From positions 62,001 to 126,000 of the forward strand of contig CAWGCL010000008.1 of NCBI GenBank assembly GCA_963820995.1: 64,000 nt of DNA. Reading direction: 5' to 3'. This DNA comes from JAGTVG01 sp963820995. Its GTDB lineage: Bacteria > Bacteroidota > Bacteroidia > Cytophagales > Cyclobacteriaceae. Below, piece after piece: positions 1 to 10,352 of this stretch. A program made the position numbers and the translations under genes. Under the pieces are notes generated by a model. That model was given only the letters and a program-made list of their open reading frames with translations, made no database searches and was not told where the DNA came from. Every line of letters starts with the position of its first letter. Position 1 is the stretch's first letter.

Positions 1-1069
1 TCATGGACTTCATCCGTCAAAGCTCTTTCCTTTATTCCCTTATCCAGGCTGAAGGTAAAAACAGATCCAATACCTACTTTACTTTCTACATAGATCTTTT
101 TGTTATGCGCTTCTAATATATGCTTAACAATTGCAAGTCCAAGACCAATCCCTCCCCTATCTTTAGCCCGGCTTTTTTCAACCCTGTAAAACCTTTCAAA
201 GATACGGTTAATATCCTCCCGGGGTATGCCTACCCCATTATCCTGTACAACGATATTAATAGATTCCCCTTCATTCTTTAGTGCAACAGTAATCTCACTT
301 TCCGTCTCTTTGGTATAATTGATCGCATTTGAGATCAGGTTTAGTAGAACCTGAAAAATTTTCTGTTTATCGGCATAGGCATAAATATCAAACTGACTGT
401 CATTACCGAATCGCAATTTCAATGATTTCTTATCTGCTTTACTCTCGAGTTGATCGAATACTTCCTGCACAAGGTTATGCATATTAAAATGCGTATATGT
501 CATTTTAATAGTTCCTGTTTCCATCTGGGAGATAACCAGGAGGTCCTGTACCAGCTTATCCAGTCTGGAGAGGCTTTTTCCTGCTTTTTTCAAAAACCTG
601 TTCCTTACATTCTTATCACTGATTGCACCATCCAGGAGGGTATGAATAAATCCCTGAGCTGCAAATAAGGGTGTTTTTAATTCATGAGAAACATCTGCCA
701 GAAATTCCTTCCTGTACGATTCCATTTTTTTAAGTTCCTTAATCTCCTCCTCCTTAATATTTTGTATATCGCGATATTTCCTTACTCAATTTCTTGATTG
801 GATTGTTTGGCTTTTCAACCTCTTCTATTGAAAGACTAAGATCCTCATCCGTGATCTTCTCTAAGCAGTTGATTAATTCGCTTTATCTCATTAAAAATAA
901 AATACCTGTATGTGAGATAGATTAAAAGATAGGCAATAGAAAAGGAAATAATACCTGCGACAACCAGGGCCACCAATGGCACCTCTTCAAATAAGGTAAG
1001 AAAGGCAACAGTTATGAAGGAAATAGAGGTACCTAATAATAAGGCTACCGCCCTTGAGCTCGAGAACAT
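1..1069 (-). CDS. PhoR-type membrane sensor histidine kinase (C-terminus beyond window; frameshifted)
   Basis: Sensor kinase expected to phosphorylate the response regulator encoded 2 bases upstream. The N-terminus (1069 down to about 848) shows two adjacent hydrophobic segments and then a charged linker. After two single-base frameshifts (near 850 and 775) the frame continues through an H-box ADVSHELKTPL (about 670-700), an N-box LNLISNAINYT (about 310-340), a DNGVGI box (about 225-240) and GGIGLGLAIVKHI (about 135-165). The frame is still open at base 1, so the last residues are missing. No large periplasmic domain is visible, so the sensing part is short, unlike PhoR proteins with PAS and Cache domains. 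The frameshifts are probably sequencing indels because all catalytic boxes survive. The kinase identity is sure; a phosphate-sensing role is only inferred from the paired regulator. Confidence 0.88.
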
Positions 1070-1071
1070 TA

Positions 1072-1761
1072 TCAGGAAGTTTCGAACTTATAGCCTACTC
1101 CTTTAAGGGTTGAAATATAACCCTCTCCTATTTTCTCACGGACTTTCCGAATATGAACATCTACAGTTCTGGCCAAAACATACACATCTGAGCCCCAGAT
1201 ATTCTGGAGTAGTTCGTCCCTGGTATGAACCTTGTTTGGATTTTGCGCAAGATAAAACAACAACTCGAATTCCTTTTTGGGTAAAGTAATAATTTTATCC
1301 TTCTGGGTAACTGCATAACTTGATTTATCAATTACAAGGTCATTGATAATTATAGTCGATTTCTCATTTTTGTGAGATCTTTTTCTTCTGAAAAGTGCGC
1401 TTATGCGGCTCATAAGAGCCCTGGGTTTGATAGGCTTTACGATATAATCATCAGCTCCCACATCAAAGGCAGCTATCTCGGAATATTCTTCTGCCCGGGC
1501 AGTGAGAAACAGAATATAGGTATGTTGGAGGTCTGGTATCTCCCTCAGTTGGCGGCAGGTCTCCACTCCATCCTGATTGGGCATCATGATATCGAGTACC
1601 ACCAGGTCAGGGAGATATGACTTTGCTATTTCTACAGCCTTTATACCATTAGATGCTGTTTTTACATCAAATCCCTCTTTTTGAAGGTTGTATTTAAGTA
1701 ATTCAAGGATGTCTTCCTCATCGTCCACTACCAATACCTTATACCCTCCTTTAGAGCCCAT
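1072..1761 (-). CDS. OmpR/PhoB-family response regulator
   Basis: Two-component DNA-binding response regulator of 229 residues, the normal length for the family. The receiver domain spans about residues 7-122 with acidic pocket VVDDEED, phosphoacceptor Asp57 in LVVLDIMMP and conserved Lys109 in DDYIVKPIKP. The winged-helix trans_reg_C domain covers about 135-229 and ends in the typical VDVHIRKVREKIG and LKGVGYKF motifs. It is transcribed ahead of the histidine kinase with only 2 bases between them, so they are an operon and a cognate pair. A near-consensus -7 element (TAAATTTA on the minus strand, about 1786-1793) lies about 25 bases upstream of the ATG. PhoB/PhoP-like function is the best family match, but the signal cannot be read from sequence. 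Confidence 0.95.
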   Translation of the reverse strand: MGSKGGYKVLVVDDEEDILELLKYNLQKEGFDVKTASNGIKAVEIAKSYLPDLVVLDIMMPNQDGVETCRQLREIPDLQHTYILFLTARAEEYSEIAAFDVGADDYIVKPIKPRALMSRISALFRRKRSHKNEKSTIIINDLVIDKSSYAVTQKDKIITLPKKEFELLFYLAQNPNKVHTRDELLQNIWGSDVYVLARTVDVHIRKVREKIGEGYISTLKGVGYKFETS

Positions 1762-1871
1762 AATATTGAATTATTGTTGAAAGGCTAAATTTATACAGAA
1801 ATGCAATCTTTAAAAATAAACAATCAAAATTTAATAAAAACTTAATGTTGAAATTGAAAATTTTAAAAAAT

Positions 1872-2903
1872 CTACCGTCCAAATTGTTTTTTCAATTCCT
1901 TGATATATTCAGCCAGATTTCCCTGATGCTCGGTCTCGCAAAGCTACTTCAAACCTACTCTGTCCTCCTCTATACCGTAGAAATGACATAAAAAATGTAT
2001 TATCAGGTATAAAATCATTGAAATAATCCACATAATCTCAAGATGTAAAATGGCAAATCCTGAGCCCCAGAAATGAACTCTTCAATGGCATTTTTCTTTA
2101 ATTCCAGTTTAGTTTCATAAGTCATATCCGTATTAAATGATTTGTATAGACTATCAAGCTTTGCAGCGCCTTCCAATACATAAGTTGTAAAAATTCTATG
2201 ATCTCTGATTTTGGTATTATAAAGATCAAGTTCGGAAGAGGACTCTCCATATTTTTCAATTAAAAATAGCCTGGCTCCTTCATTGCCAATAAAACTAGCC
2301 AGGTTTTCATTGAATTCCAGACTGTCTTTGATAAATATTGTGCCGTGTGTCAATTCATGAATGATCAGGTCGGACAATGATCCTACATCCCGATTCAACA
2401 TATTCGAAAGGATAGGATCTTTAAGAATACCCAGGGTTGACCAGCCTCCCGCAGTACGGATATTTGCATCCAATCCTTTTTCACGAAGCCTATCCCTTTC
2501 TGCTTCAGCCATATCATATCTGAAAAATCCCTTGTAGGAAAAACTGCCAAGGATAGGAAATCCCCATTTGTAAGACTCCAAGTTCAAAGGGTTCACAGGC
2601 AGAGACTACCCACATCAGTTCTCTTCCATGTTGATCATAATATGTCGTATAGTTTTTTTCGCCTTTAAGGCCTAACTCTTCGATAGCATACTTTTTGACT
2701 TCTTCAACAATTTTCAACTTTGATTTTAATGAGTCCGGGAAATCTTCTTCAGCCATAAGCTCCTCTACGGGACGTGCGTTCATGATAATCTCAAGTTGCC
2801 CCTTGGCCTGTACATAAGCATAATATACCAGCTCATGTTTTATAATGAGGAATAAAGCAATTATCAGGAGGCTTGCATACAAGAAAATTTTTCTCCTGCT
2901 CAC
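1872..2903 (-). CDS. Membrane-anchored predicted aminopeptidase, PF10023-like (frameshifted)
   Basis: Matches the predicted aminopeptidase family (COG4324 / PF10023). From a GTG at 2903 the product has a basic N-terminus (VSRRKIF), one hydrophobic segment of about 20 residues, then a soluble domain with a zincin motif LIIHELTHGTIF (about 2335-2370) and a downstream ENLASFIGNEGARLF helix supplying a likely third zinc ligand. The reading frame must shift near 2590, near 2030 and near 1935 to give the C-terminus ending ELKKQFGR at 1872; all three joins restore conserved-looking sequence, so they look like sequencing errors. The GTG overlaps the TGA of the upstream outer-membrane protein gene (GTGA at 2900-2903), which implies translational coupling. 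Substrate unknown. Confidence 0.75.
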
Positions 2904-4044
2904 TTTCCTTCTCTTTTTGTTAAGCAAAAAATCTGTATTATACCTTAAGAAGAGCACCTCCATATGATCAAGAGTACTATTCCCAAAATCATAAACTGGT
3001 TCAAATCGAAATGCAAGTGACAAACCACCATTGAAATCCATTTCATACATAAATCTGAAAAATAATAATTCCCTGTCTTCTTCAATATATCCACTACTTG
3101 AGTAATCCCAGGCTACGGATTGATATACCGGCGTACCTTGTGGGGCTATAAATTTATTGCCATTCCAATAGGAGATCATCAGCTCAAACCACTTAAATTT
3201 TCCTGAAACATTTGCAAAAAATCCTTGACCCTGACTAAAAGGCAAATCAACGGGATCATCCCCGGTAAAATAATCTGCATAATAATTATCTGTACGAATC
3301 TCCTTAAGCCATGAAATGTTATCCATTGGAAATACAAGGCTGAAACCCAGTGCAGCGTTAAAATAAGTTATAGCTGGATTTGGATTTGTATCTATCTCAC
3401 CACCATAATGTTTAGCGAGGAACTGAACCGGCAATTCAACCTGAAATTTTTCAGAATCAAATATCAGGTAATTAAAAGATATGCCTACGTTAAATTCTTC
3501 CTGTTGAGGGTCTCCAAAATCAATCATATTCACCCAATCCAGCCAGACATCTAAAAACAACCTCTCACTTGTCCATTTAAATTGGACCCCATCTTCTATC
3601 CTTCGATTAACGACATTCTGAAGATAATAAAGGGGTTCAATTAAGCGATGCGACGCTGCTCCTTCTATCGACCCAAATAGAAATGCAAAATTCTTTCGTC
3701 TTATATTTAAGCGTAAGGATGGGACGGATATCTACAAAAGAACTATCACCAAAATCCTTCATGAAATATCCCCCAACATCAAGCCGAATACTATTTGAAG
3801 GGTAATAACTGAAATAAGGTTTAAACTGGTAACCAAACAAGGTATAACCAGCTGCAATATCGGTAGCATATTCATTATTCCAGAAATATCCGGAGACGTC
3901 AAATCCAAATTTAATAGCTCCGGAATCAGATTCCTGGATAGAGTATTTATCAGAAAAAATCTCGTTGTCTAATTGCCCGAATGTGTATAAAAATGCACAT
4001 TGACAAAAGGCATATATAAGGACAAAAGACTTCTTCATTTTCAT
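2900..4044 (-). CDS. Putative outer-membrane beta-barrel protein (frameshifted)
   Basis: Signal peptide (MKMKKSFVLIYAFCQCAFLYTFGQ) followed by alternating hydrophobic/aromatic strands typical of an outer-membrane barrel (for example SGYFWNNEYATDIAAGYTLF, KPYFSYYPSNSIRLDVGGYF). The frame shifts near 3690, where the sequence resumes as a coherent stretch through AASHRLIEPLYYLQNVVNRR. A further base change in the A-rich stretch near 2915-2920 would place the stop on the TGA at 2900-2902, overlapping the aminopeptidase GTG; as written the two proteins run together in one frame. I do not recognise a specific porin family. Divergent from recA across 129 bases. Role inferred only from signal peptide and strand pattern. 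Confidence 0.6.
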
Positions 4045-4173
4045 ATATCAGGCAATATAAACCCTTCTATTAAAATTTAAAATCTTTTGCTTTGTTTGTA
4101 CAATTTAATTGTTGCTAATTGTGATCATAAATTGTACTTTCACATCTTCAACCATTTTACTACTATTAAAATT

Positions 4174-5185
4174 ATGAGTGATCAAGAACAAAAATTAAAA
4201 GCCCTTCAACTCACTATCGACAAGCTCGATAAAACTTATGGGAAGGGGACAATCATGAAGCTCAGCGATGATCAGATAATGGATGTCCCTGCTATTTCAA
4301 CCGGCTCCCTGGGTTTGGACATCGCTCTTGGTATCGGGGGGATCCCCCGTGGCCGAATTACTGAGATCTATGGTCCTGAATCCTCAGGGAAAACAACTCT
4401 GGCTATGCATTGCATTGCAGAGGCACAGAAAAAAGGCGGTATAGCCGCTTTCATCGACGCTGAACATGCTTTTGACAAGACTTTACGCTGAAAAGTTAGG
4501 CATTGATACTGAAAATCTGTTGATTTCTCAACCTGATAATGGAGAACAAGCTCTTGAAATTACAGAGCATCTTATTCGTTCAGGAGCCATAGATATCATC
4601 GTAATTGATTCTGTGGCGGCCCTGGTACCAAGGGGAGAACTTGAAGGAGAAATGGGCGACAGCAAAATGGGATTACAAGCCCGTTTGATGTCCCAGGCAT
4701 TGAGGAAACTTACAGGAACCATAAGCAAGACCAAATGTTCCTGCATCTTTATAAACCAGTTGAGAGAGAAGATCGGGGTGATGTTTGGAAATCCTGAAAC
4801 TACCACAGGCGGTAATGCCTTGAAGTTCTACTCTTCAGTTCGACTGGATATTCGAAGGATTGGACAGATCAAAGAAAGTGCTGACAATATTCTGGGTAAC
4901 CGAACCCGGGTCAAGGTGGTCAAGAACAAAGTGGCCCCGCCATTCAAGGTAGTTGAATTTGACATAATGTATGGTTTAGGGATCTCAAAAGTTGGAGAGA
5001 TCATCGACCTGGGTGTTGAACTCAATGTGATTCAAAAATCAGGTTCCTGGTTTTCCTATATGGACAACAAACTTGGGCAAGGACGGGACTCCGTCAAAGC
5101 CCTGCTATTGGACAATCCTGAGCTTCTTGAAGAACTTGAATTGAAGATCAAGGGAAAGCTTGATGGCGACACCGAAGAGAACTGA
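4174..5185 (+). CDS. recA: Recombinase RecA (one frameshift)
   Basis: Homologous recombination and SOS co-protease. The ATG at 4174 gives MSDQEQKLKALQLTIDKL, matching normal RecA N-termini; an upstream in-frame start at 4087 would add an unlikely 29-residue extension. Visible motifs are Walker A GPESSGKTT (residues about 67-75), IDAEHAFD, Walker B IIVIDSVAALVP, loop L1 EGEMGDSKMGLQARLMSQALRK, loop L2 FINQLREKIGVMFGNPETTTGG and the ALKFYSSVRLDIRR core. The frame breaks near 4480, between AEHAFD and YAEKLGID, by one extra base; RecA is unlikely to be dead, so this is read as a sequencing error. The acidic C-terminal tail ends DGDTEEN. Length about 337 residues after repair, typical. A strong terminator follows. 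Confidence 0.97.
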
Positions 5186-5254
5186 TTGGATCAGAACAGT
5201 ATAAGATAGTCCTGCTAAATGATGAGGATTGATCTTATCTAAATAGTATGATAC

Positions 5255-5281
5255 GGCCCCGCAAAATGCGGGGCCATTTTT
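5255..5281 (+). terminator. Rho-independent terminator of recA
   Basis: Perfect 8-bp GC-rich stem GGCCCCGC (5255-5262) / GCGGGGCC (5268-5275) with a 5-base AAAAT loop, followed by ATTTTT and a second T-rich run. It lies 70 bases after the recA stop and before the convergent permease gene. Confidence 0.92.
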
Positions 5282-5531
5282 CATTTTTCATAGCCCCCTT
5301 CACACGATTCCAATTAAGAAACTATCTCACCTCTTTTATTACTCAAAGCCCCTCAGAGATGAAACATATTGACAAGAAGAGGTTTTTGCACTGGATTTTT
5401 CCGATAATCATACAGTAGCTTATAAAGTTTAGCTCTAAGATAGGTTTCATAATACAATCTCAAAATTTAAGCTTTCGTAATAAAATGAATTTCAAGATTA
5501 ATCGACGAGAAAATAAAATGGAATAAAATAC

Positions 5532-6788
5532 CTAATTAGACCGTATAGCAATCACAGGATCGAGACGTGCAGCAAGTGCTGCAGGGACAATTCCTGACAC
5601 CATCCCAATGATACTTGACACACCCAAGTCCCAAAATAATGTTCTTGATACTTAACACAAGTTCAAGGGATCCTGTAGGCACTAAAATCGTAATCAGATA
5701 GACCAGAAAAAGTCCGATTGCACCTCCAAGTATACTCAAGGAATACTGCTTCAAAGAGGAATTGAAAAAGAATGAAATAGTTTTTAGCTCCAAGTGATTT
5801 CTGTATGCCTATTACATGTGTTCTTTCTTTAACGGAGACAAACATAATATTGGCAATTCCAAACCCTCCAACCAGGATTGAAAAGCTGCCTATCACCCAA
5901 CCGGCTATACCGATCACATCAAATGTTGCGCCGATGATATTTGCGAATGCTTCAGGCCGGTTAAGGGCAAAATTATCCTCCTGAATTGGCCTGAGGCCTC
6001 GTCTGCTACGCATATAACCTCGTATCTCGTTTTCCAGTTTAATAAGTCCAACGTCTTCATCACTACCTTTAACAGATATTATAGACTCAATTCCCCATCT
6101 TCGACCGCTATAATATAACTTTTTAAAGCCCGTATAAGGAATAATACAAAAGTCATCATTACTTGGTGCATCGATCAGGTTTTCTCCCTGCCGTTTCATT
6201 ACGCCGATTACTGTAAATTTCAAACCTTTGATACTGATCTGTTTCCCGATGGGATCTTTATCACCAAAAACACCTGAGGCTATTTCCGCACCAAGAATAG
6301 CAACGTTATTCCCGAAATTTATTTCAGAGGGAGAAAAATATCTTCCTTTTTCCACAGGGAGTTTCATAAACATCACTATAGCCATAAGTTACTCCGAAGA
6401 GGGCTGTGCCCCCTATGCTATTGTTTTCATGCTTTACAATCACATTTCCCCTTACCGCAAAAAGACAAATACCGTTATCCATGGTCAGGTTCTCCTGTAA
6501 GAACTCATATTCTTCGTAACTGGCCATGGGGCGTTTAATATATTCCCACCAGGGATAGTTGTTAGAAAATATCCAGGGCATTCTTTCAACACGGATCACT
6601 TTGTCACCAATAAAAGCCAGGCTGGCTTTCAAACTGCTTTCCAGGGAATCGACTACGGTAAGTACGCCAATAATGGCAAATATTCCAATTGTAACCCCAA
6701 GCAATGAAAGGATGGTCCGCATAAGATTTATCCGTAATTCATTGGCTGCAAACCTCAAACTCTCAAATAATAATCTAACAAACAGCAT
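5532..6788 (-). CDS. MacB/FtsX-type ABC transporter permease (frameshifted)
   Basis: Permease of the MacB_PCD plus FtsX family, about 418 residues after repair. The N-terminus (6788 down) has LRINLMRTILSLLGVTIGIFAIIGVLTVV, the first membrane helix typical of MacB permeases; the middle is a periplasmic core (YFSPSEINFGNNVAILG, IGKQISIKGLKFTVIGVM); the C-terminal half holds three membrane helices with IANIMFVSVKERTHVIGIQKSLGA and ends VPAALAARLDPVIAIRSN. Frames must change near 6390, near 5750 and near 5640 to join these parts, so three indels are present. No ATPase partner is in the window, which is common for orphan Bacteroidota permeases of this class. Substrate not inferable. Confidence 0.85.
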
Positions 6789-6860
6789 GCTTAAGATAAT
6801 ATTTAATTAAATATATCAACAATTGTTATATTCAACAATAACATATTCATTCAAATTATA

Positions 6861-6868
6861 TATTTTTG
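6861..6868 (+). promoter_or_regulatory. Bacteroidota -7 promoter element before queA
   Basis: TATTTTTG matches TAnnTTTG, the -7 element of the Bacteroidota primary sigma factor. It is 49 bases upstream of the queA ATG in the divergent intergenic region. No clear -33 TTTG at the expected spacing. Confidence 0.5.
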
Positions 6869-6917
6869 CAAACCCATAAAAATGGGGAATATATAATTTC
6901 TCGCTGTAATAATAAAC

Positions 6918-7966
6918 ATGAAATTATCAGAATTCAAGTACGATTTGCCCTCTGGTCTTATATCATTATATCCGGCAGAAAACAGGGATGAATCTCGGAT
7001 GATGGTTATCAACCGGAAAGAAGGATACCTTCGACCATAAAATCTTCAAAGACATAGTAGAATATTTTGACGACAAAGATGTGATGGTTGTCAATGATAC
7101 GAAAGTTTTTCCTGCAAGGTTATATGGAAATAAAGAAAAGACCGGTGCGAAGATTGAAGTATTTCTTCTACGCGAACTGAATAAGGAAATGCACCTTTGG
7201 GATGTCCTGGTAGATCCTGCCAGAAAGATCCGGGTTGGCAATAAATTGTATTTTGGTGAAGGTGACCTTATTGCAGAAGTAATTGATAATACAACCTCAA
7301 GGGGAAGAACTATACGATTCCTTTACGATGGAGAACATGAGGAATTTTATAAACTCATCGATTCCCTGGGCGAAACTCCCCTGCCAAAATACATAGAGAC
7401 GGGAGGTTGAAGCAGAAGACAGGGAAAGGTATCAAACCATTTATGCAAAAAATGTCGGTGCTGTTGCCGCCCCAACCGCCGGTTTACACTTTACGCAACA
7501 GGTCATGAAGCGACTTGAAATAAAAGGAGTAGATCTGGCACCCATCACCTTACATAGCGGGCTAGGCAGTTTCAGGGCAGTAGATGTTGAAGACCTGACC
7601 AAGCACAAGATGGATTCTGAAAACTACAGCGTTAACGATGAAACAGCTGACCGGGTAAACAAGGCATTGGAGGAAAAGAGAAGAATATGCTCTATTGGAA
7701 CTACTTCTATGAGGACCCTGGAATCTTCAGTCTCTGCAAATGGACAATTGAAAGCCAACGCAGGATGGACAGATAAGTTCATTTTCCCTCCGTATGAATT
7801 TAAGATCTGTAATGCATTACTTACAAACTTCCATATGCCGGAATCAACGCTTTTGATGATGGCCTGTGCCTTTGGAGGATATGACCTGATCATGAAGGCA
7901 TATCAAGAGGCCATAAAGAAAAAATACAGATTCCTGACATACGGGGATACGATGCTGATCATCTAA
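6918..7966 (+). CDS. queA: S-adenosylmethionine:tRNA ribosyltransferase-isomerase QueA (frameshifted)
   Basis: Makes epoxyqueuosine at the tRNA wobble position by transferring the ribosyl part of SAM to preQ1. The start at 6918 gives MKLSEFKYDLPSGLISLYPA, the family N-terminus. Further blocks are VMVVNDTKVFPARLYG, VLVDPARKIRVG, ETPLPKYI, AAPTAGLHFT, SGLGSFRAVDVEDL, IGTTSMRTLES, TDKFIFPPYEF and TNFHMPESTLLMM. Frameshifts occur near 7025 and near 7408; both joins restore family sequence. About 349 residues after repair, normal for QueA. Followed 46 bases later by ispD on the same strand, probably one transcript. Confidence 0.95.
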
Positions 7967-8012
7967 TATCTTCCGGAATAAAATATTTGCAGTTGACAGC
8001 AAATAAATAACA

Positions 8013-8690
8013 ATGAAGCAATATGCAGTGATAGTAGCTGGGGGGTCAGGATCACGGATGAATAGTGAAATCCCAAAGCAATACCTGCCAATAAATGGTC
8101 TACCTGTACTAATGCATACCATCAAGGCATTTTATAATTATAATAATGCCCTTAGTATTATTGTTGTTTTACCTCCAGATGATCTGAAATTGTGGAAAGA
8201 ACTGTGCGACACTTATCAGTTTAATCTTCCCATACAAGTTGCATCCGGTGGCGCGACACGATTTCAATCAGTAAGAAATGGTCTCGATAAGGTGGGCCCA
8301 GATGGTGTAGTTGCAATTCATGATGGCGTCCGCCCAATAGTGAACAAAGAGATTATTGCTGCCTCATTTGAGATCGCTGCTCTTCATGGCAGCGCGATTG
8401 CTGCTGTAAGGCTCAAAGAATCAATACGGGTTACAGACAAGGATCAGACAAAAATGGCAGACAGGTCCAAATACAGAATCATACAAACACCACAGACCTT
8501 TCAGGTTAGGATTATTAAAGAAGCGTATCAAATTCCGGAGGACCCTCAATTTACAGATGATGCCAGTGTTTTGGAAAAATCAGGGCATAAAATCTCCCTT
8601 TTCGAAGGAAGCTATAAGAATATCAAGATTACGACACCAGAGGACCTGATAATAGCAGAGGCTTTCTTAAAAAATCGAAAACTGAGTTAA
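8013..8690 (+). CDS. ispD: 2-C-methyl-D-erythritol 4-phosphate cytidylyltransferase
   Basis: Third step of the non-mevalonate (MEP) isoprenoid pathway: joins CTP and MEP to give CDP-ME. The 225 residues are intact and of normal length. The glycine-rich nucleotide loop IVAGGSGSRMNSEIPKQYLP is at residues about 7-26; other family marks are RFQSVRNGL, VAIHDGVRPIV, AAVRLKESIRV, IIQTPQTFQ and FTDDASVLEKSGH, followed by IKITTPEDL. The gene overlaps the convergent DUF2795 gene by 4 bases. Reading frame clean. Confidence 0.96.
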   Translation: MKQYAVIVAGGSGSRMNSEIPKQYLPINGLPVLMHTIKAFYNYNNALSIIVVLPPDDLKLWKELCDTYQFNLPIQVASGGATRFQSVRNGLDKVGPDGVVAIHDGVRPIVNKEIIAASFEIAALHGSAIAAVRLKESIRVTDKDQTKMADRSKYRIIQTPQTFQVRIIKEAYQIPEDPQFTDDASVLEKSGHKISLFEGSYKNIKITTPEDLIIAEAFLKNRKLS

Positions 8691-8908
8691 TATTCATCTT
8701 CATTAAAGAAGAAATCTTCTTTCGTGGGATAATCAGGCCAGATCTCTTCTATATTCTCATAGGGTTGCCCGTCATCTTCAAGTTCTTGAAGATTTTCAAC
8801 TACTTCAAGAGGGGCGCCTGATCGGATAGAGTAATCGATCAATTCATCTTTGGTTGCTGGCCAGGGCGCATCCTCAAGATAAGATGCTAATTCTAATGTC
8901 CAGTACAT
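8687..8908 (-). CDS. DUF2795 small acidic protein
   Basis: A 73-residue acidic protein starting MYWTLELASYLEDAPWPATK, with VVENLQELEDDGQPYENIEE and ending KEDFFFNEDEY. This is the highly conserved DUF2795 family of Bacteroidota; function unknown. The near-invariant N- and C-termini make start and stop secure. It has its own consensus promoter (8948-8955) and ends on top of the ispD stop codon. No transmembrane segment or signal peptide. Confidence 0.93.
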   Translation of the reverse strand: MYWTLELASYLEDAPWPATKDELIDYSIRSGAPLEVVENLQELEDDGQPYENIEEIWPDYPTKEDFFFNEDEY

Positions 8909-8947
8909 AATAATTCTTTAATAATCTTTCCTGTTTCTAAAAGCGTG

Positions 8948-8955
8948 CAAATATA
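8948..8955 (-). promoter_or_regulatory. Bacteroidota promoter of the DUF2795 gene
   Basis: On the minus strand TATATTTG is an exact TAnnTTTG -7 element, with a TTTG -33 element at 8978-8981, 22 bases upstream. The -7 element is 39 bases before the ATG. Spacing is slightly longer than the usual 19-21. Confidence 0.65.
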
Positions 8956-9241
8956 AAGTGCTTTTTTATTATAAAAACAAATTGTTCGATAATTTCTTGC
9001 AAATTTTTTTCCGATATACTAAAATCGGTCCCAATAAGTATCACATACATCCCGGTGACATCAAAATGAACACTTATAGCAATACCTTTTATATCAATTA
9101 TTCAATGAAACCGAATAAGGTAACCCATAAATTCCGTCGATATTAAAAAAAAATCGTCTATTTTTATCTCGAACAGCTCGATTGGGTTCATCTTAAATTA
9201 AATTTTAGTTATTTGCAAAGCTTAGGATCACGAAAGTAAAC

Positions 9242-10274
9242 ATGAATAAGTACACTAGAATTATATCGATTTGCCTGCTGATTTTTTTATTACTTTTCCA
9301 TTTGCCATCGGGAAAATCCTGGTGTAATAGTTTCGACCAATCTTATTTATTTGATATCGAATCATTGGTAGAATTGTCAATAAAAGCCGATATAAAGCAC
9401 CTCATCAATAACAGGGAAATTCAGGAATTACCTGCAAAAGTGGTATTTAGTTACGATAATACGAAACTTGAATTGAATGGAACAGTTGAGGTCAGGGGTA
9501 ATTTCAGACGAGATGCAAAGAACTGCGATTTTCCACCTCTCAGGTTACGGTTCGAAGACTCAGAAATTAAAGGAACAGTACTTGATGGGAATCATAATCT
9601 TAAAATTGTAACCCATTGTAAAGATAAGTCTAACCAGTTTCTCCAGTATATTGCCAAAGAGTTAACCACATACCAAATCTACAATCTTATCAGCCCATAT
9701 AGCCTGAAAGTAAAAATGGTGGACATAACATATATTGATGAACAAAATGATTTAAAAACTATCCAGAATGAAGCCTTTTTAATTGAAGATATTGACAGGC
9801 TTGCCGAAGATCACAATATGAAGGAATATGAAGGAGAACTTTCAGATGAAGAGGTTGACCAGGATATTTTACTTCAACTCTCCGTATTTCAATTTATGAT
9901 CGGTAATACAGACTGGATCATTCAATTTTCAAAAAACCTCAAATTCATTACCGATGGTGAAGTATATATTCCCGTGCCTTATGATTTCGATTATACTGCG
10001 ATTGTTGGCACGAATTATAATATAGGTGGTGGCTATTTCCTTCCTGGTTCCTCCTGAAAGAAAATTCAAAGGTCCCTGTTACGATACGAGCGCCCTGGAA
10101 GCTGAGTTTGAAGAGTTTAAAGATAAACGGGAATCTATTTTGAACTTGGTCTCCACTTCCCCTCTTTTAAAATCAGCCTCAAAGAAAAATATGAAAAATT
10201 ATATTGACGAATTCTATGAGATTATTGGTTCTGAAGAAAAAATAGGCGAATACTTCCAAATCAATTGTAAATAA
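9242..10274 (+). CDS. Secreted CotH-kinase-like protein (one frameshift)
   Basis: About 343 residues after joining two frames near 10050. An N-terminal signal peptide (IISICLLIFLLLFHLPSG) is followed by a beta-rich region with VEVRGNFRRDAKNCDFPPLR, resembling the RG-x-R segment of CotH proteins, then LKIVTHCKDKSNQFLQYIAKE, then FQFMIGNTDWIIQFSKNLKF and VPVPYDFDYTAIVGT. The N-x-D and DFD elements sit where CotH-type kinases have catalytic Asn and metal-binding Asp. Close relatives with the GNTDW and PYDFD blocks are widespread, mostly unannotated, Bacteroidota proteins. CotH proteins are atypical kinases with a protein-kinase fold; activity here is inference. A monocistronic gene between ispD/DUF2795 and a histidine kinase. 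Confidence 0.65.
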
Positions 10275-10352
10275 TAAAGATTATAAAATCATTTTGATTT
10301 GCACTATTGTAAAAAATATACAAAATTTATGGCTTAATTGAGCCTATAATCA

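Noticed and set aside
450..668. Open frame inside the histidine kinase region
   Set aside because: The opposite strand carries the kinase catalytic boxes; this frame is a shadow.
4528..4806. 92-codon open frame opposite recA
   Set aside because: Antisense to Walker B and loop L1 and L2 of RecA.
6799..6835. AT-rich palindromes in the permease/queA intergenic region
   Set aside because: ATATTTAATTAAATAT and AACAATTGTT are likely by chance in such AT-rich sequence; no matching regulator known.
8958..9146. 62-codon open frame on the plus strand
   Set aside because: No family resemblance, AT-rich, lies over the promoter of the DUF2795 gene.
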